Shown: positions 26,780 to 36,488, counted from the stretch's first letter. The stretch is DNA of 64,000 nucleotides from OMPR01 sp965183835 (GCA_965183835.1 CBCYME010000012.1:124001-188000); one strand, 5' to 3'. Numbers and translations: made by a program. The notes: a model not told the origin generated them from the sequence alone.

Positions 26780-28777
26780 ATGATCACCGAACACTCTACA
26801 ACAGCCGAGAGCCCCCGCTCTCGGCTGTTTGTGTATAACGGGGGGTTTGTGACCCAATCCCGCCTGCGTCGCATCCTAAGCCTTGCCGGCTATGACCTGC
26901 GATTGGGCTTGCCGGGACCCGATGACCTGATCGGGATTTGGGGCGACAGCCCAACAGCGCATCGCGGCAAAGCCGTCGCCGCAAAACGTGGCACGCCCCT
27001 AGTGCGGGTCGAGGATGCGTTTCTGCGATCCCTGCATCCCGGCCGCGCTGGCGAGCCGCCACTGGGTCTGCATTTGGATCGCTCTGGGGTGCATTTTGAC
27101 CCGTCGACTGTCTCAGACCTGGAACAGCTGCTGACAACCCATCCACTGGATGACACCGCTCTGTTGAATCGCGCCCGCGCAGGAATGGCGCGTATGCAAG
27201 ACCTGCATCTGAGCAAATACTCGGGCTTTGATCCCACAACCCCAGCACCAGATCCCGGCTATGTATTGGTCGTGGACCAAACGCGCGGGGATGCATCGGT
27301 CACCGCCAGCAAGGGCAACGATGCCCTGTTTCGCGAAATGCTGGTCTTTGCACAAGAAGAACACCCCGGCGCGCAAGTCATCATCAAGTCCCACCCCGAA
27401 ACCAACGCGGGCTACCGGTCGGGGTATTACTCGGCCGAGAATGCCAACCATCGCATCACCTTGCTCGACACCTCGATCAGCCCGTGGTCCCTGCTCGAAG
27501 GGGCGGTGGGCGTCTATACCGTGTCCTCCCAACTCGGGTTTGAGGCCATTCTGGCCGGTCACAAACCGCGGGTCTTTGGCCAACCGTTTTATGCGGGCTG
27601 GGGCCTGACTGCAGACGAAAACCCGGTTCCCCGGCGTGAACGCCGCTTGACCCGCGCACAGCTGTTCGCAGCGGCGATGATCCTCTATCCGGTCTGGTAC
27701 GATCCCTATCGCGATCAACTCGGGACCTTGGAAACCACGCTGGACACGCTCGAGGCACAAACCCGCGCTTGGCGACAGGATCGCCACGGGTGGACCGCAG
27801 GTGGCATGCGCCTGTGGAAACGCCGCCCGCTGCAAAAGATGTTCGGGCGCTCCAAGCGTGTGCACTTCACCGATACCCCCGCTGTGGATGATCCACGTCC
27901 CCATATGGTTTGGGCCAACCGCCCCGCGCCCAATGATGCGCACCGGCTCGAAGATGGTTTTCTCCGCTCGCGCGGCCTTGGCGCAGAGCTGGTGCCACCG
28001 CTGTCTCTGGTGACAGATGATCGCGGCATTTATTACGATCCAACCCGCCCCAGTCAGCTGGAGGCATGGATCGCCAAACGCGAAGAGCTGCGCCCGGATC
28101 AAAACCTGCGGGCCGACCGTCTGGTGCACACACTTCTTCAGAATAACTTGAGCAAATACAACCTTGGCGGCGATCACCCGCCCCTGCCAGACGGCCATCG
28201 CATTCTTGTCCCGGGACAAGTCGAAGACGACGCATCCATCAGAACCGGCGCGGGGGTGATCAACACAAACCTTGAGCTGCTGCGGCGGGTGCGCGCCGAC
28301 AACCCCGATGCTGTCATCCTCTATAAACCACACCCAGATGTTGAGGCGGGATTACGCATTGGCGCGGTTACAGTCGAGGATTTGGCAGATCAGGTCTTAA
28401 CCAACTGCGACCCCAGCGCCCTGCTGTCTCAGGTAGATGAGGTCTGGACCATGACCTCGCTCCTCGGGTTCGAGGCGCTGTTGCGTGGGGTCAAAGTCAC
28501 CACACTGGGCGCGCCGTTTTACGCCGGGTGGGGGCTGACCACCGACTTGGGCAAAACCCCTGCCCGCCGCGGGGCCCGCCCGGATCTGATGGGGTTGGTG
28601 CATGCCACCCTTATTGACTATACCCGCTATTGGGATCCGGTCACCAACCAACCCTGCCCGGTCGAAGTTGCCGTTGAACGGCTGAGCACCGGGACGATCC
28701 CGCACCCGGGCTACGCCAATCGGGTATTGTCAAAACTGCAGGGGATATTTGCCACCTACGCCCACCTGTGGCGGTGA
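26780..28777 (+). CDS. kpsC: Capsular polysaccharide biosynthesis protein, KpsC-like dual Kdo transferase
   Basis: A 665-residue protein made of two homologous halves. Each half contains VEDAFLRS / LEDGFLRSRG, LSKY, a K-x-HP motif (IIKSHPE, LYKPHPD), and a closing PFYAGWGLT. The spacing of these markers is about 320 residues. This is the KpsC/LipA architecture, in which two transferase modules build the alternating beta-Kdo linker of group 2 capsules. It starts 5 bases after the export lipoprotein gene. The C-terminus abuts ribD on the opposite strand. Confidence 0.9.
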   Translation: MITEHSTTAESPRSRLFVYNGGFVTQSRLRRILSLAGYDLRLGLPGPDDLIGIWGDSPTAHRGKAVAAKRGTPLVRVEDAFLRSLHPGRAGEPPLGLHLDRSGVHFDPSTVSDLEQLLTTHPLDDTALLNRARAGMARMQDLHLSKYSGFDPTTPAPDPGYVLVVDQTRGDASVTASKGNDALFREMLVFAQEEHPGAQVIIKSHPETNAGYRSGYYSAENANHRITLLDTSISPWSLLEGAVGVYTVSSQLGFEAILAGHKPRVFGQPFYAGWGLTADENPVPRRERRLTRAQLFAAAMILYPVWYDPYRDQLGTLETTLDTLEAQTRAWRQDRHGWTAGGMRLWKRRPLQKMFGRSKRVHFTDTPAVDDPRPHMVWANRPAPNDAHRLEDGFLRSRGLGAELVPPLSLVTDDRGIYYDPTRPSQLEAWIAKREELRPDQNLRADRLVHTLLQNNLSKYNLGGDHPPLPDGHRILVPGQVEDDASIRTGAGVINTNLELLRRVRADNPDAVILYKPHPDVEAGLRIGAVTVEDLADQVLTNCDPSALLSQVDEVWTMTSLLGFEALLRGVKVTTLGAPFYAGWGLTTDLGKTPARRGARPDLMGLVHATLIDYTRYWDPVTNQPCPVEVAVERLSTGTIPHPGYANRVLSKLQGIFATYAHLWR

Positions 28778-28791
28778 TGGCAAATAGGGTC

Positions 28792-29883
28792 TTAACGCAG
28801 GGCGCGCGTCCAGCGGTGCATGACATCCTTGCCCATCTGACGGGTTTCAACCAGATCAAACCGGGGTGCCTCGGATAACCGGCTTAAGCCAAGCGCGCCA
28901 ATCCCCGCCAACCCTTCGGCGCCAATTGCCATCCCGGCGGTGAACCCGATCAGCTCATCCACCAGATCATTGGCCAACAAGGATGCGGCGAGTGATCCCC
29001 CCCCCTCACAAAAGACGCGTGTCAACCCAGCGGCTCCCAATTGCTGCACCATATCCACGGTATCAACTTGAATGCCCTGCATCGCACAGGAAACCAGCTT
29101 GGCCCCTAATCCATCCCATGCACGCGCGCGTTCGGCGTCAACACCGGTGCCATGACACAACCAAACAGGCACATCCTTAGCGGTGCGGGCCAGCTGCCCC
29201 ATGAACGGCAGATCCAGATGGCGCGACACGACGACCCGCACTGGCTGTTGTGACACGCCCATATCCCGCACCGTCAACGATGGATCATCTGATCGGGCTG
29301 TCCCGGCCCCGACCATCACCGCATCGTGACGCGCACGCATCGCATGCACCGCCCGTCGGGCTTCTGGGCCAGTGATCCACTGGCTTTCGCCTGTCGCCGT
29401 TGCAATGCGTCCATCAAAACTGTTCGCCAGCTTCAGCGTAACCAGAGGGCGCCCCTGTTCGGTCTTCAAGAAAAATCCAGCATGATCCCGCGCGGCCTGA
29501 GCACTCAGGACACCGGTCGTGACCTCAATCCCGTGCATTTTTAACTTTTGGAACCCCTGCCCAGCGACCCGCGGATCACTGTCTTCGATGGCGCACACTA
29601 CCCGCGCGATCCCCGCCGCAACCAAAGCATCCGCACAGGGCGGCGTTTTGCCGTGATGGGAGCAGGGTTCCAACGTCACATAAGCCGTAGCACCACGCGC
29701 CGCCTCGCCCGCTTGGGCCAATGCAACAGGTTCCGCATGCGGACGTCCACCGGGCTGTGTCCAGCCCCGCCCAACGATCCGTCCGTCGCGCACGATAACA
29801 CACCCAACAGCCGGATTTGGCCAACAAGATCCCTGACCGCGCCGCCCCAAAGACAGGGCCAGCGCCATATATCGTTCATCCAC
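28792..29883 (-). CDS. ribD: Bifunctional riboflavin biosynthesis deaminase/reductase RibD
   Basis: A 363-residue protein. The N-terminal deaminase half carries the zinc site GRPHAEPVAL and TLEPCSHHGKTPPCADAL; the C-terminal half from about residue 150 is the reductase (LKLANSFDGRIATATGESQWITG). It carries out the second and third steps of riboflavin synthesis from GTP. nrdR lies 6 bases upstream on the same strand, the order found across Alphaproteobacteria. Confidence 0.95.
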   Translation of the reverse strand: MDERYMALALSLGRRGQGSCWPNPAVGCVIVRDGRIVGRGWTQPGGRPHAEPVALAQAGEAARGATAYVTLEPCSHHGKTPPCADALVAAGIARVVCAIEDSDPRVAGQGFQKLKMHGIEVTTGVLSAQAARDHAGFFLKTEQGRPLVTLKLANSFDGRIATATGESQWITGPEARRAVHAMRARHDAVMVGAGTARSDDPSLTVRDMGVSQQPVRVVVSRHLDLPFMGQLARTAKDVPVWLCHGTGVDAERARAWDGLGAKLVSCAMQGIQVDTVDMVQQLGAAGLTRVFCEGGGSLAASLLANDLVDELIGFTAGMAIGAEGLAGIGALGLSRLSEAPRFDLVETRQMGKDVMHRWTRALR

Positions 29884-29889
29884 CTGAGA

Positions 29890-30366
29890 TTACTCTTCGC
29901 CTGGAGACACCGGGGGGCGCAGTTCGTGGACAAAATCCTCGAAGTCATCCGCCGCCTGAAAGTTCTTGTAAACGCTAGCAAACCGCACATAGGCAACCGT
30001 ATCGATCCGGGCCAAAGCCTCCATCACGATCTCACCGATCTGCTTTGAATCTATATCGGTCTCACCCATGCTTTCCAGCCGTCGCACAATGCCTGAAATC
30101 ATCTGATCAATCCGTTCTGGATCAATCGGGCGTTTCTGCATGGAAATCCGGATCGAGCGTTCCAGCTTGTCACGATCGAAATCTTCGCGCTTGCCGTTGG
30201 ACTTGATCACAACCAAATCGCGCAACTGGACCCGTTCATAGGTGGTGAACCGCCCGCCACAGGCCGGGCAAAACCGCCGCCGCCGAATAGATACGTGGTC
30301 CTCAGCCGGACGTGAATCTTTGACCTGAGTATCGATATTTCCGCAAAATGGGCAGCGCATGCGCAA
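29890..30366 (-). CDS. nrdR: Transcriptional repressor NrdR
   Basis: A 158-residue protein with the N-terminal zinc ribbon MRCPFCGN ... FCPACGGRFTT and a central ATP-cone domain (KSNGKREDFDRDKLERSI). It represses ribonucleotide reductase genes in response to ATP/dATP. Co-transcribed with ribD. A perfect DnaA box (TTATCCACA) lies about 50 bases upstream of its start. Confidence 0.96.
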   Translation of the reverse strand: MRMRCPFCGNIDTQVKDSRPAEDHVSIRRRRFCPACGGRFTTYERVQLRDLVVIKSNGKREDFDRDKLERSIRISMQKRPIDPERIDQMISGIVRRLESMGETDIDSKQIGEIVMEALARIDTVAYVRFASVYKNFQAADDFEDFVHELRPPVSPGEE

Positions 30367-30413
30367 TCCCCCTCAATCATTTCCGCCTTGAAATTGTGAA
30401 CACTGCGGCCCAC

Positions 30414-30422
30414 TTATCCACA
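30414..30422 (+). promoter_or_regulatory. DnaA box upstream of nrdR
   Basis: An exact TTATCCACA match to the DnaA consensus, in the short spacer between nrdR and the YjbQ-like gene. It may place nrdR expression under DnaA control. A single 9-mer can also occur by chance. Confidence 0.4.
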
Positions 30423-30485
30423 ACTATAGGCCACCCTCTAGAGTTTGGGTAGAGGGGAAATTTACCCCCTACATCCTGCGTGACC

Positions 30486-30899
30486 TCAGGCGAAATGTGC
30501 CGCGATTGTACGCAGATGGGGGGCATTGCGATGCTCAAACAGGTAAATCCCCTGCCATGTCCCCAAGACCGGGCGACCGTTTTGCACCGGAATCGACAGG
30601 CTGACAGGCATCAAAACCGCCTTTATATGGGCTGGCATATCATCTGACCCTTCATAGGTATGGCGCAGATAGGCCATAGACGGGTGGTTTGAGGGGGGCA
30701 CCAATCGGTCAAAGAACGCCGCCAGATCGGTTTGAACCTCCGGGTCGGCGTTTTCCTGTATCACCAAGGAACACGACGTATGGCGCACAAACAGCGTCAG
30801 CAGGCCGTCCCCACCAACCGTGTTGACCCACTGGCACACCTCCTGTGTGAATTCATACAGACCGGCGCCATGGCTTTGGATTTGAAACTGATGTTGCAT
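30486..30899 (-). CDS. YjbQ family protein (UPF0047)
   Basis: About 137 residues of the YjbQ family, with VRHTSCSLVIQENADPEV and SLSIPVQNGRPVLGTWQGIYLFEHR, the conserved catalytic-like strip. The ATG at 30899 fits the family length of about 140. A TTG at 30962 would add 21 residues and overlap the previous gene's stop, so it is a possible coupled start. The family has weak thiamine-phosphate synthase activity in some members; its normal role is uncertain. Confidence 0.85.
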   Translation of the reverse strand: MQHQFQIQSHGAGLYEFTQEVCQWVNTVGGDGLLTLFVRHTSCSLVIQENADPEVQTDLAAFFDRLVPPSNHPSMAYLRHTYEGSDDMPAHIKAVLMPVSLSIPVQNGRPVLGTWQGIYLFEHRNAPHLRTIAAHFA

Positions 30900-30958
30900 G
30901 CCCTTTGATGCACCGCCCAAGACCACGGTGCAAGGTCGGGAAAAATCAAAATGAGCCG

Positions 30959-31378
30959 TCAATCAATCCATTGTTCAAAGGGATCAAACCGGCTCCCGGA
31001 ACAATACTGACGGGCAAAAGACGCGCTCAGACTATCGCCTGCTTGCTTCACCGACAGACCATATCCCTGCGCAACAGCGCTCCCCGACGGCGGGTTGAGC
31101 GCAAACTGCACCGCTGCGCGCTCGGGCCGGGTGACGCTGGGGCCAAGTCCGCGCCAGACATAGATCTTTTGCGTCGCCCCCAAATTTAACTGCATGCGCC
31201 CGAAATCCCCGATACCACACCAGAAATCCACCGCCCCAGAACCGGGTTCGCTGACAACTTCATAAACCCCGGGCGAGATCTGATAGACATCATGCTGATT
31301 GATCGCCCGCCAGGCAGAGGCAGTAGTGGGCAGCGCCCCCAATAGGGCCAAAGCCTGGGCACATCTCTTGATCGTCAT
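30959..31378 (-). CDS. Small secreted hypothetical protein, paralog B of a tandem pair
   Basis: A 139-residue protein with a signal peptide (MTIKRCAQALALLGALPTT, cleavage near ASAW). The mature part contains VYEVVSEPGSGAVDFWCG and IYVWRGLGPSVTRPERAAVQ, with an Asn-Pro turn and two Cys, one near the C-terminus. The gene just upstream encodes a protein with the same layout, so this is a tandem duplication. The family was not recognised by name. A disulfide between the two Cys is likely. Confidence 0.75.
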   Translation of the reverse strand: MTIKRCAQALALLGALPTTASAWRAINQHDVYQISPGVYEVVSEPGSGAVDFWCGIGDFGRMQLNLGATQKIYVWRGLGPSVTRPERAAVQFALNPPSGSAVAQGYGLSVKQAGDSLSASFARQYCSGSRFDPFEQWID

Positions 31379-31404
31379 CGGTGGTCTCCCTTTTACGCGA
31401 ATGC

Positions 31405-31809
31405 TCAGAACGTAATTGGAACAGGGTCGCAATATCCCTCAGCTTGCTGAATGCTCATGCTGTCGCCAACGGGCAAACCGCTTTTGAAGCCCCCTGTGGG
31501 CAAGGGTGTAATCCCTGCCGCATCTGGATTTAACGTGAACTGCAACGCCGTCCGGCGCTGGGTGGTGACACTTTGGCCGCGCTCTCGGGCGATATACACA
31601 CGGTCTGTCCAACCCGCCCCCAAAGCCCGGCGTGCGAACTCGCCCGCTGCGCACCAATAGTCCCCATTTCGCACGCGCCCGCTGGGAATAACTTCAAACA
31701 ATACGTTGTCCACTTGGTTCACGCGCGCGCCATTGAAGGCAGTAAAGGCATCAGCCTGTGTCGCGAAACCCGCGACGGCAAGCACACCAAACATCAGAAA
31801 TTGTTTCAT
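31405..31809 (-). CDS. Small secreted hypothetical protein, paralog A of a tandem pair
   Basis: A 134-residue secreted protein (signal peptide MKQFLMFGVLAVAGFATQ, cleavage near ADAF). The core VLFEVIPSGRVRNGDYWCAAG ends with the same YWC/FWC site as its neighbour. VYIARERGQSVTTQRRTALQ then matches IYVWRGLGPSVTRPERAAVQ in the downstream gene. Both keep a second Cys near the C-terminus. It is the first gene after the rpoD terminator. Its function is unknown; such small soluble exported proteins often act in the periplasm. Confidence 0.75.
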   Translation of the reverse strand: MKQFLMFGVLAVAGFATQADAFTAFNGARVNQVDNVLFEVIPSGRVRNGDYWCAAGEFARRALGAGWTDRVYIARERGQSVTTQRRTALQFTLNPDAAGITPLPTGGFKSGLPVGDSMSIQQAEGYCDPVPITF

Positions 31810-31939
31810 AAAGGCGTCACTTTCATATCTCTCTGAGTATATACTTAGTACGCAGTCCCCCTGCCGCACAGGGGAATTCACAAGGAATTCAACCAAGCGG
31901 AGCAGCTGCGCGGCAGACCGCCGGCTTCCAAGCTCCATG

Positions 31940-31966
31940 AAAAAAGGGCCCCCGAAACGGGAGCCC
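31940..31966 (-). terminator. Terminator of rpoD
   Basis: On the minus strand, GGGCTCCCG pairs with CGGGGGCCC (one T-G wobble) around a 3-base loop and is followed by six T, about 25 bases after the rpoD stop. Confidence 0.85.
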
Positions 31967-31990
31967 CTCAAATCTGTTTGTCAGTTAGCC

Positions 31991-33987
31991 TTACTGATCC
32001 AAGAAGGACCGCAGCTTACGCGACCGGCTTGGGTGCTTGAGCTTACGCAGCGCCTTGGCTTCAATCTGACGGATCCGTTCGCGGGTCACGCTGAACTGCT
32101 GGCCGACTTCTTCCAGCGTATGGTCAGTGTTCATGCCGATGCCAAAGCGCATCCGCAAAACACGTTCTTCACGCGGTGTAAGCGACGCCAGAACCCGTGT
32201 GGTGGTTTCCTTGAGGTTTTCCTGAATGGCACTGTCCAACGGCAGCACGGCATTCTTGTCCTCGATGAAATCGCCCAGCTGGCTGTCTTCCTCGTCGCCA
32301 ATCGGCGTTTCGAGGCTGATCGGCTCTTTGGCGATCTTCATCACCTTGCGAACCTTTTCCAGCGGCATCTGCAGCTTTTCCGCCAATTCTTCTGGCGTCG
32401 GCTCGCGACCGATTTCATGCAGCATCTGACGGCCGGTCCGAACCAGTTTGTTGATCGTTTCGATCATATGAACTGGAATACGGATGGTCCGCGCCTGATC
32501 CGCAATTGAGCGCGTGATTGCCTGACGGATCCACCACGTCGCATAGGTCGAGAACTTATAGCCACGGCGATATTCGAACTTATCAACCGCTTTCATCAAA
32601 CCGATGTTCCCCTCCTGGATCAAATCCAGGAACTGCAAACCACGGTTAGTGTACTTTTTGGCGATCGAAATCACGAGACGCAGGTTCGCTTCGACCATTT
32701 CTTTCTTCGCCTGACGGGCTTCTTTTTCACCCTTTTGAACCTGCTGCACGATGCGGCGGAATTCAGGGATGTCCAGACCAACGTACTGACCAACTTGCGC
32801 CATGTCTGCGCGCAGCTCTTCAACCTTTTCGGTCGACCGCTCGATGAACATCTGCCAGCCCCGGCCCGGTTTTTCGCCCATTTCGGACAACCAGTTCGGA
32901 TCCAGCTCACGACCGCGGTACGCTTCGACGAATTCACGACGGTTGATCCGCGCTTGGTCCGCCAATTTCACCATCGAGCTGTCCAGAGACATCACACGAC
33001 GGTTGATCCCGTACAGCTGGTCAATCAGGGCTTCGATACGGTTGTTGTGCAGGTGCAGTTCATTCACCAGCAAAACGATTTCCGACCGCAACGCCTGATA
33101 CTTTGCCTCATCAGAGGCCGAGAATGATCCATCCTCGTTCAAGGTCGCAGAAATCCGGCTGTCCTGCATTTCCGACAACTGCGCGTAATCCAACGAGATC
33201 CGCTCCAAACGTGGTCAGAACCTGATCCTTCAGGGCCGCTTCCATAGCAGCAAGCGACATGTTGGCCTGGTTCCTCTTCATCGTCGTCGTCTTCTTTGGC
33301 AATCGGATTGCCATCGGCATCCAGCTCGGGACCAGTGTCTTCGGCAGGTTTTGCAGTTGCAACGGCCGAGGCGTCTACGACAGGTGCCTCAACTGCGCCC
33401 TCTTCCTCCATCTGGTCGCCAAACGTGGTCTCCCAGATCGATAACGTCGCGCAGCAGAATGTCTTCGGACAAAAGTTCGTCGTGCCAGATGGTGATCGCC
33501 TGGAACGTCAGGGGGCTTTCACACAGCCCGGCAATCATCGTGTTGCGACCTGCTTCGATCCGCCTTGGCGATGGCAATTTCGCCCTCGCGGCTCAGCAGT
33601 TCAACGCTGCCCATCTCGCGCAGGGTACATGCGCACCGGATCGTCGGTCCGGTCCAGCTTTTCGCTTGCGGCGCTGGCCAGCGTTACATCGCGGGTGCCT
33701 TCGGTGGGTCGCAACTTCCGGTCGAGCCCTTTTGCTCTTCCTCTTCGGCTTCCTCGTCTTCGATGATGTTGATGCCCATCTCAGACAACATCGACATCAC
33801 GTCTTCGATTTGCTCCGAGCTGACCTGATCAGGCGGCAGAACCTGATTAAGCTGGTCGTAGGTAATATATCCCTTTTCACGGGCCTCGCCGATCATCTTT
33901 TTGACGGCGGCTTGGCTCATATCAAGCGAGATTTCCTGGTCCTGGTCGTCAGGCTTGCGGTCGTCGTTCGTGTCCCTTAGCGGCCAT
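31991..33987 (-). CDS. rpoD: Primary sigma factor RpoD (sigma-70); frame broken by eight one-base insertions in the given sequence
   Basis: Joined across frames, this is a complete housekeeping sigma factor of about 662 residues, starting MAAKDTNDDRKPDDQD after an AGGAG site. Region 1.1 (AVKKMIGEAREKGYITYDQL), region 1.2 (MYLREMGSVELLSREGEIAI), region 2 (FEYRRGYKFSTYATWWIRQ), region 3 and region 4 (EEVGQQFSVTRERIRQIEAK) are all present. The uninterrupted frame covers only 31991-33208. Upstream, eight single extra bases (near 33205, 33269, 33433, 33563, 33625, 33703, 33718 and 33975) each duplicate a neighbour. Removing them leaves 1989 bases, an exact multiple of three. The gene is essential, so a sequence defect is more likely than real loss. 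Confidence 0.93.
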
Positions 33988-34106
33988 TCAGTGCTCCTAA
34001 AGGGGCTGGGGGCGATTCGTTTCATCCGAATCATTAGCGCGTAGAAATGATTCGGCCACCCGTTTACCCGTTTTTCTTTGCCTATTCTTTACCAGAAACG
34101 CGATAT

Positions 34107-36098
34107 TTAGCGCTTTCGTTCGAAATTGATGCTGTCGAGGATCGCTGCAAACGAGTCGCGCTCATCCCGATTGATTCGCGCTCCATTGTCAGCCACATCG
34201 AATATCGCTTTGTCCTCATTCTCGCTGCGGGTGGCGCGATTGCGCTCTTCGGCGGGCCTGCGCCACGCGCCAGGTCACAGCCTCATCATCCAGCTCAGCG
34301 ATCTCTTCTTTGGCCTCGGCAATTTCAGCGGTCAGCCCGCGCAGCCGCGGTGAGTTTTGCGAGTTCCTCTGCCAATATCATCTCGGCTAGGTCCAAATCG
34401 CCAGGGCGGCGCACACAGGGGCTAATTGCGACATGGCGAAGGGCAAACAGGTTTTCAAGGGGTTCGGGCCCCAAAGCCTCATAAATTCTGTCACTTAGAT
34501 CGTTGGGAAAATCGATTGCATACCGCAGCACCATATCCCGCAACATGGGCATGATCGGGATCCCGGCATTCCATCGCTTCAAGCTGTTGTTCAAACTGCA
34601 CCACAATCGCCGGTGTTTTGACGGCTGTTGCCAAAATCACCGCCTCGCGCATCTGGATCTGCGCCTCTTCGGTGGCCGAGGCTAGCAATGACGCCCGGGT
34701 GCCGGGCATCGCCGGTTGCGGCGCCGCTTTCCAGCGCCCTTTGCCTTTGCCGCCCCCGCCTTGCCACTGACCGCCACCGCCAGCCTGAAACGCAGCACGT
34801 GGTTTGCGTTGTGGGCGGAACAGCTCCCACCGCAGATCTTTGATCTCTTGCCCGTAATGCGCGCGAATGGACGGATCACGGATCAGTTTGACCTTTTCAC
34901 GCAAAATCTTGTCCAATCCAGCCTTCCGCTCTGGGCTGTCGAACACTTTGCCCTCGGTCTCGCGCTGCCAGAGCAGCTTAACCATCGGCATAGCCTGATC
35001 CAACACGCTTTGCACCGCGTTCCGGTCCAACCCCTCGGATCAGGTCATCTGGGTCTTTTCCCTCGGGCATCAGCGCAAACCGCAGCGATTTCCCAGCCTC
35101 AAGCAGCGGCAACGCCAGCTCGATCAGCCGCATCGCCGCACGCAATCCCGCAGTGTCCCCATCCAAACGCAATGATAGGCTCATCCGCAATGCGCCACAG
35201 CATCTGCAATTGGCTTTTCGGTGATCGCCGTGCCCAATGGCGCGACCGAGGCGCCAAATCCGCCGTCGGCCAAAGCGATCACATCCATGTACCCTTCGGC
35301 CACCAACAGGGTTTGCCCCTGCCCCGCAGCCGTCCGCGCCGGGCCTTGGTTGTACAGGCTACGCCCCTTGTCGAACAATTCGGTCTCGGGCGAGTTCAGT
35401 TATTTGGCGTTGTCATTGGGGTCCATCGCGCGCCCCCCAAAGGCAACCGCGCGCCCGCGCGCGTCCCGGATCGGGAACATGATGCGATTGCGGAAGGTGT
35501 CATAAGGCTTACCGCCCTTGGTCGAGTGTTTGGCCAACCCTGCCCCAATGATCAGATCCTCGGCAACGCCCTTACCGCGCAAATGGTCCCACAGGTTCTG
35601 CCAGCCATTCGGGGCAAACCCGATCTCCCATCGCTCCAAGGCAGGGCTGTTCAAACCCCGTTTGGCCACATAGGCCCGTGCATCCGCTGCGGCCCCTGTT
35701 TTCAGCTGCAACCGGAAATACTGAACCGCCTGCTCCATGACTTCGGCCAGCAGTGTGCGGCGGTCCTGCTTTTCCTGTGCTTTGGGATCACGTGCAGGCA
35801 TTGGCATTCCGGCCTCGCGCGCCAAGATCTCAACCGCTTCCATAAAGCCGACGTTTTCAGTTTCCTGCACAAACTTGATCGCATCGCCTTTGGCATGACA
35901 GCCAAAGCAGTAATAAAACCCTTTGCGATCATCGACATGGAACGAGGCCGATTTTTCGTGGTGAAATGGGCATGGCGCCCACATGTCGCCCTTGCCCTGA
36001 TTGGACTTGCGCGGATCCCACATGACTTTGCGCCCTACAACCTGTGACAGGCTAGAGCGGCTCCGCAGTTCATCCAAAAATCCAGGGGGCAATGACAT
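34107..36098 (-). CDS. dnaG: DNA primase DnaG; frame broken by six one-base insertions and one stop codon in the given sequence
   Basis: The joined product is about 661 residues. The N-terminal zinc-binding domain is intact (CPFHHEKSASF ... FYYCFGCHAKGD). The RNA polymerase/TOPRIM part (LLVAEGYMDVIAL, then LDGDTAG) and a C-terminal helicase-binding part follow. A TAA stands at 35400-35402 where a Tyr codon is expected between AK and LNSPETELFDKG. Extra single bases lie near 35212, 35165, 35031, 34547, 34336 and 34254. Removing the six leaves 1986 bases, an exact multiple of three. The gene sits directly upstream of rpoD, the usual dnaG-rpoD order. Confidence 0.92.
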
Positions 36099-36147
36099 GG
36101 CGCTAATCTGTCAGAAACAAAGACGCGCGCCAAGAGAGGCACGCGTG

Positions 36148-36167
36148 TTGTCCACAGGTCGTCCACA
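36148..36167 (+). promoter_or_regulatory. Two DnaA-box-like sites upstream of dnaG
   Basis: TTGTCCACA (36148-36156) and TCGTCCACA (36159-36167) are near matches to TTATCCACA, with one and two mismatches, in direct repeat within 20 bases, 50-70 bases upstream of the dnaG start. They may couple the dnaG-rpoD operon to DnaA. The match is suggestive only. Confidence 0.35.
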
Positions 36168-36182
36168 ATAAATTGGCGACAC

Positions 36183-36488
36183 TCACTGTTGCAGGCACAG
36201 CTCCAACCACGCAGCCGCCATATCCTCGTTGCGCACCACTTTCATTTTTTGGTCAAAGACCCACGGGGCCATCAACGGGATCGCGGCGTTGTAATTGTCA
36301 GGCCAGCTTGGGTTGGTGGCGGCAATTGCTGCCGGCACCTCTCGTTCTTTGACCCGATCCAGACGCGCCTTTTGAATCGCGGCCACCACCTGTGATTGGT
36401 ATTCACAGCTTTGTTTTTTGCTGTCTGCAGCAAAAGTAGGCGCAGCCATCAGGACAGCAGCAGTGGCAAGACAAGTAAGGCGGATCAT
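36183..36488 (-). CDS. Small secreted hypothetical protein
   Basis: About 101 residues with a signal peptide (MIRLTCLATAAVLMAAPTF, cleavage near AAD). The short mature domain has two Cys (SCEYQSQ and LELCLQQ), probably joined by a disulfide. ATG at 36488 is favoured by GGAG nine bases upstream; an ATG two codons earlier is also possible. The family is not recognised by name. The gene points the same way as sarcosine oxidase and dnaG but is not clearly coupled to either. Confidence 0.65.
   Translation of the reverse strand: MIRLTCLATAAVLMAAPTFAADSKKQSCEYQSQVVAAIQKARLDRVKEREVPAAIAATNPSWPDNYNAAIPLMAPWVFDQKMKVVRNEDMAAAWLELCLQQ

Noticed and set aside
27113..28333. A 406-codon open frame on the minus strand opposite the kpsC-like gene
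   Set aside because: It mirrors the strong KpsC-like coding frame, has no start context or recognisable domain, and reads as an antisense shadow of GC-rich coding DNA.
31991..35402. Programmed frameshifting or true gene decay in rpoD and dnaG
   Set aside because: There are fourteen separate single-base additions with no slippery-site or stimulatory pattern, in two essential genes; a sequence defect explains them better.
34716..36047. A 443-codon open frame on the plus strand opposite dnaG
   Set aside because: It covers the damaged dnaG region; the minus strand gives clear DnaG sequence once extra bases are removed, while this frame has no recognisable protein.
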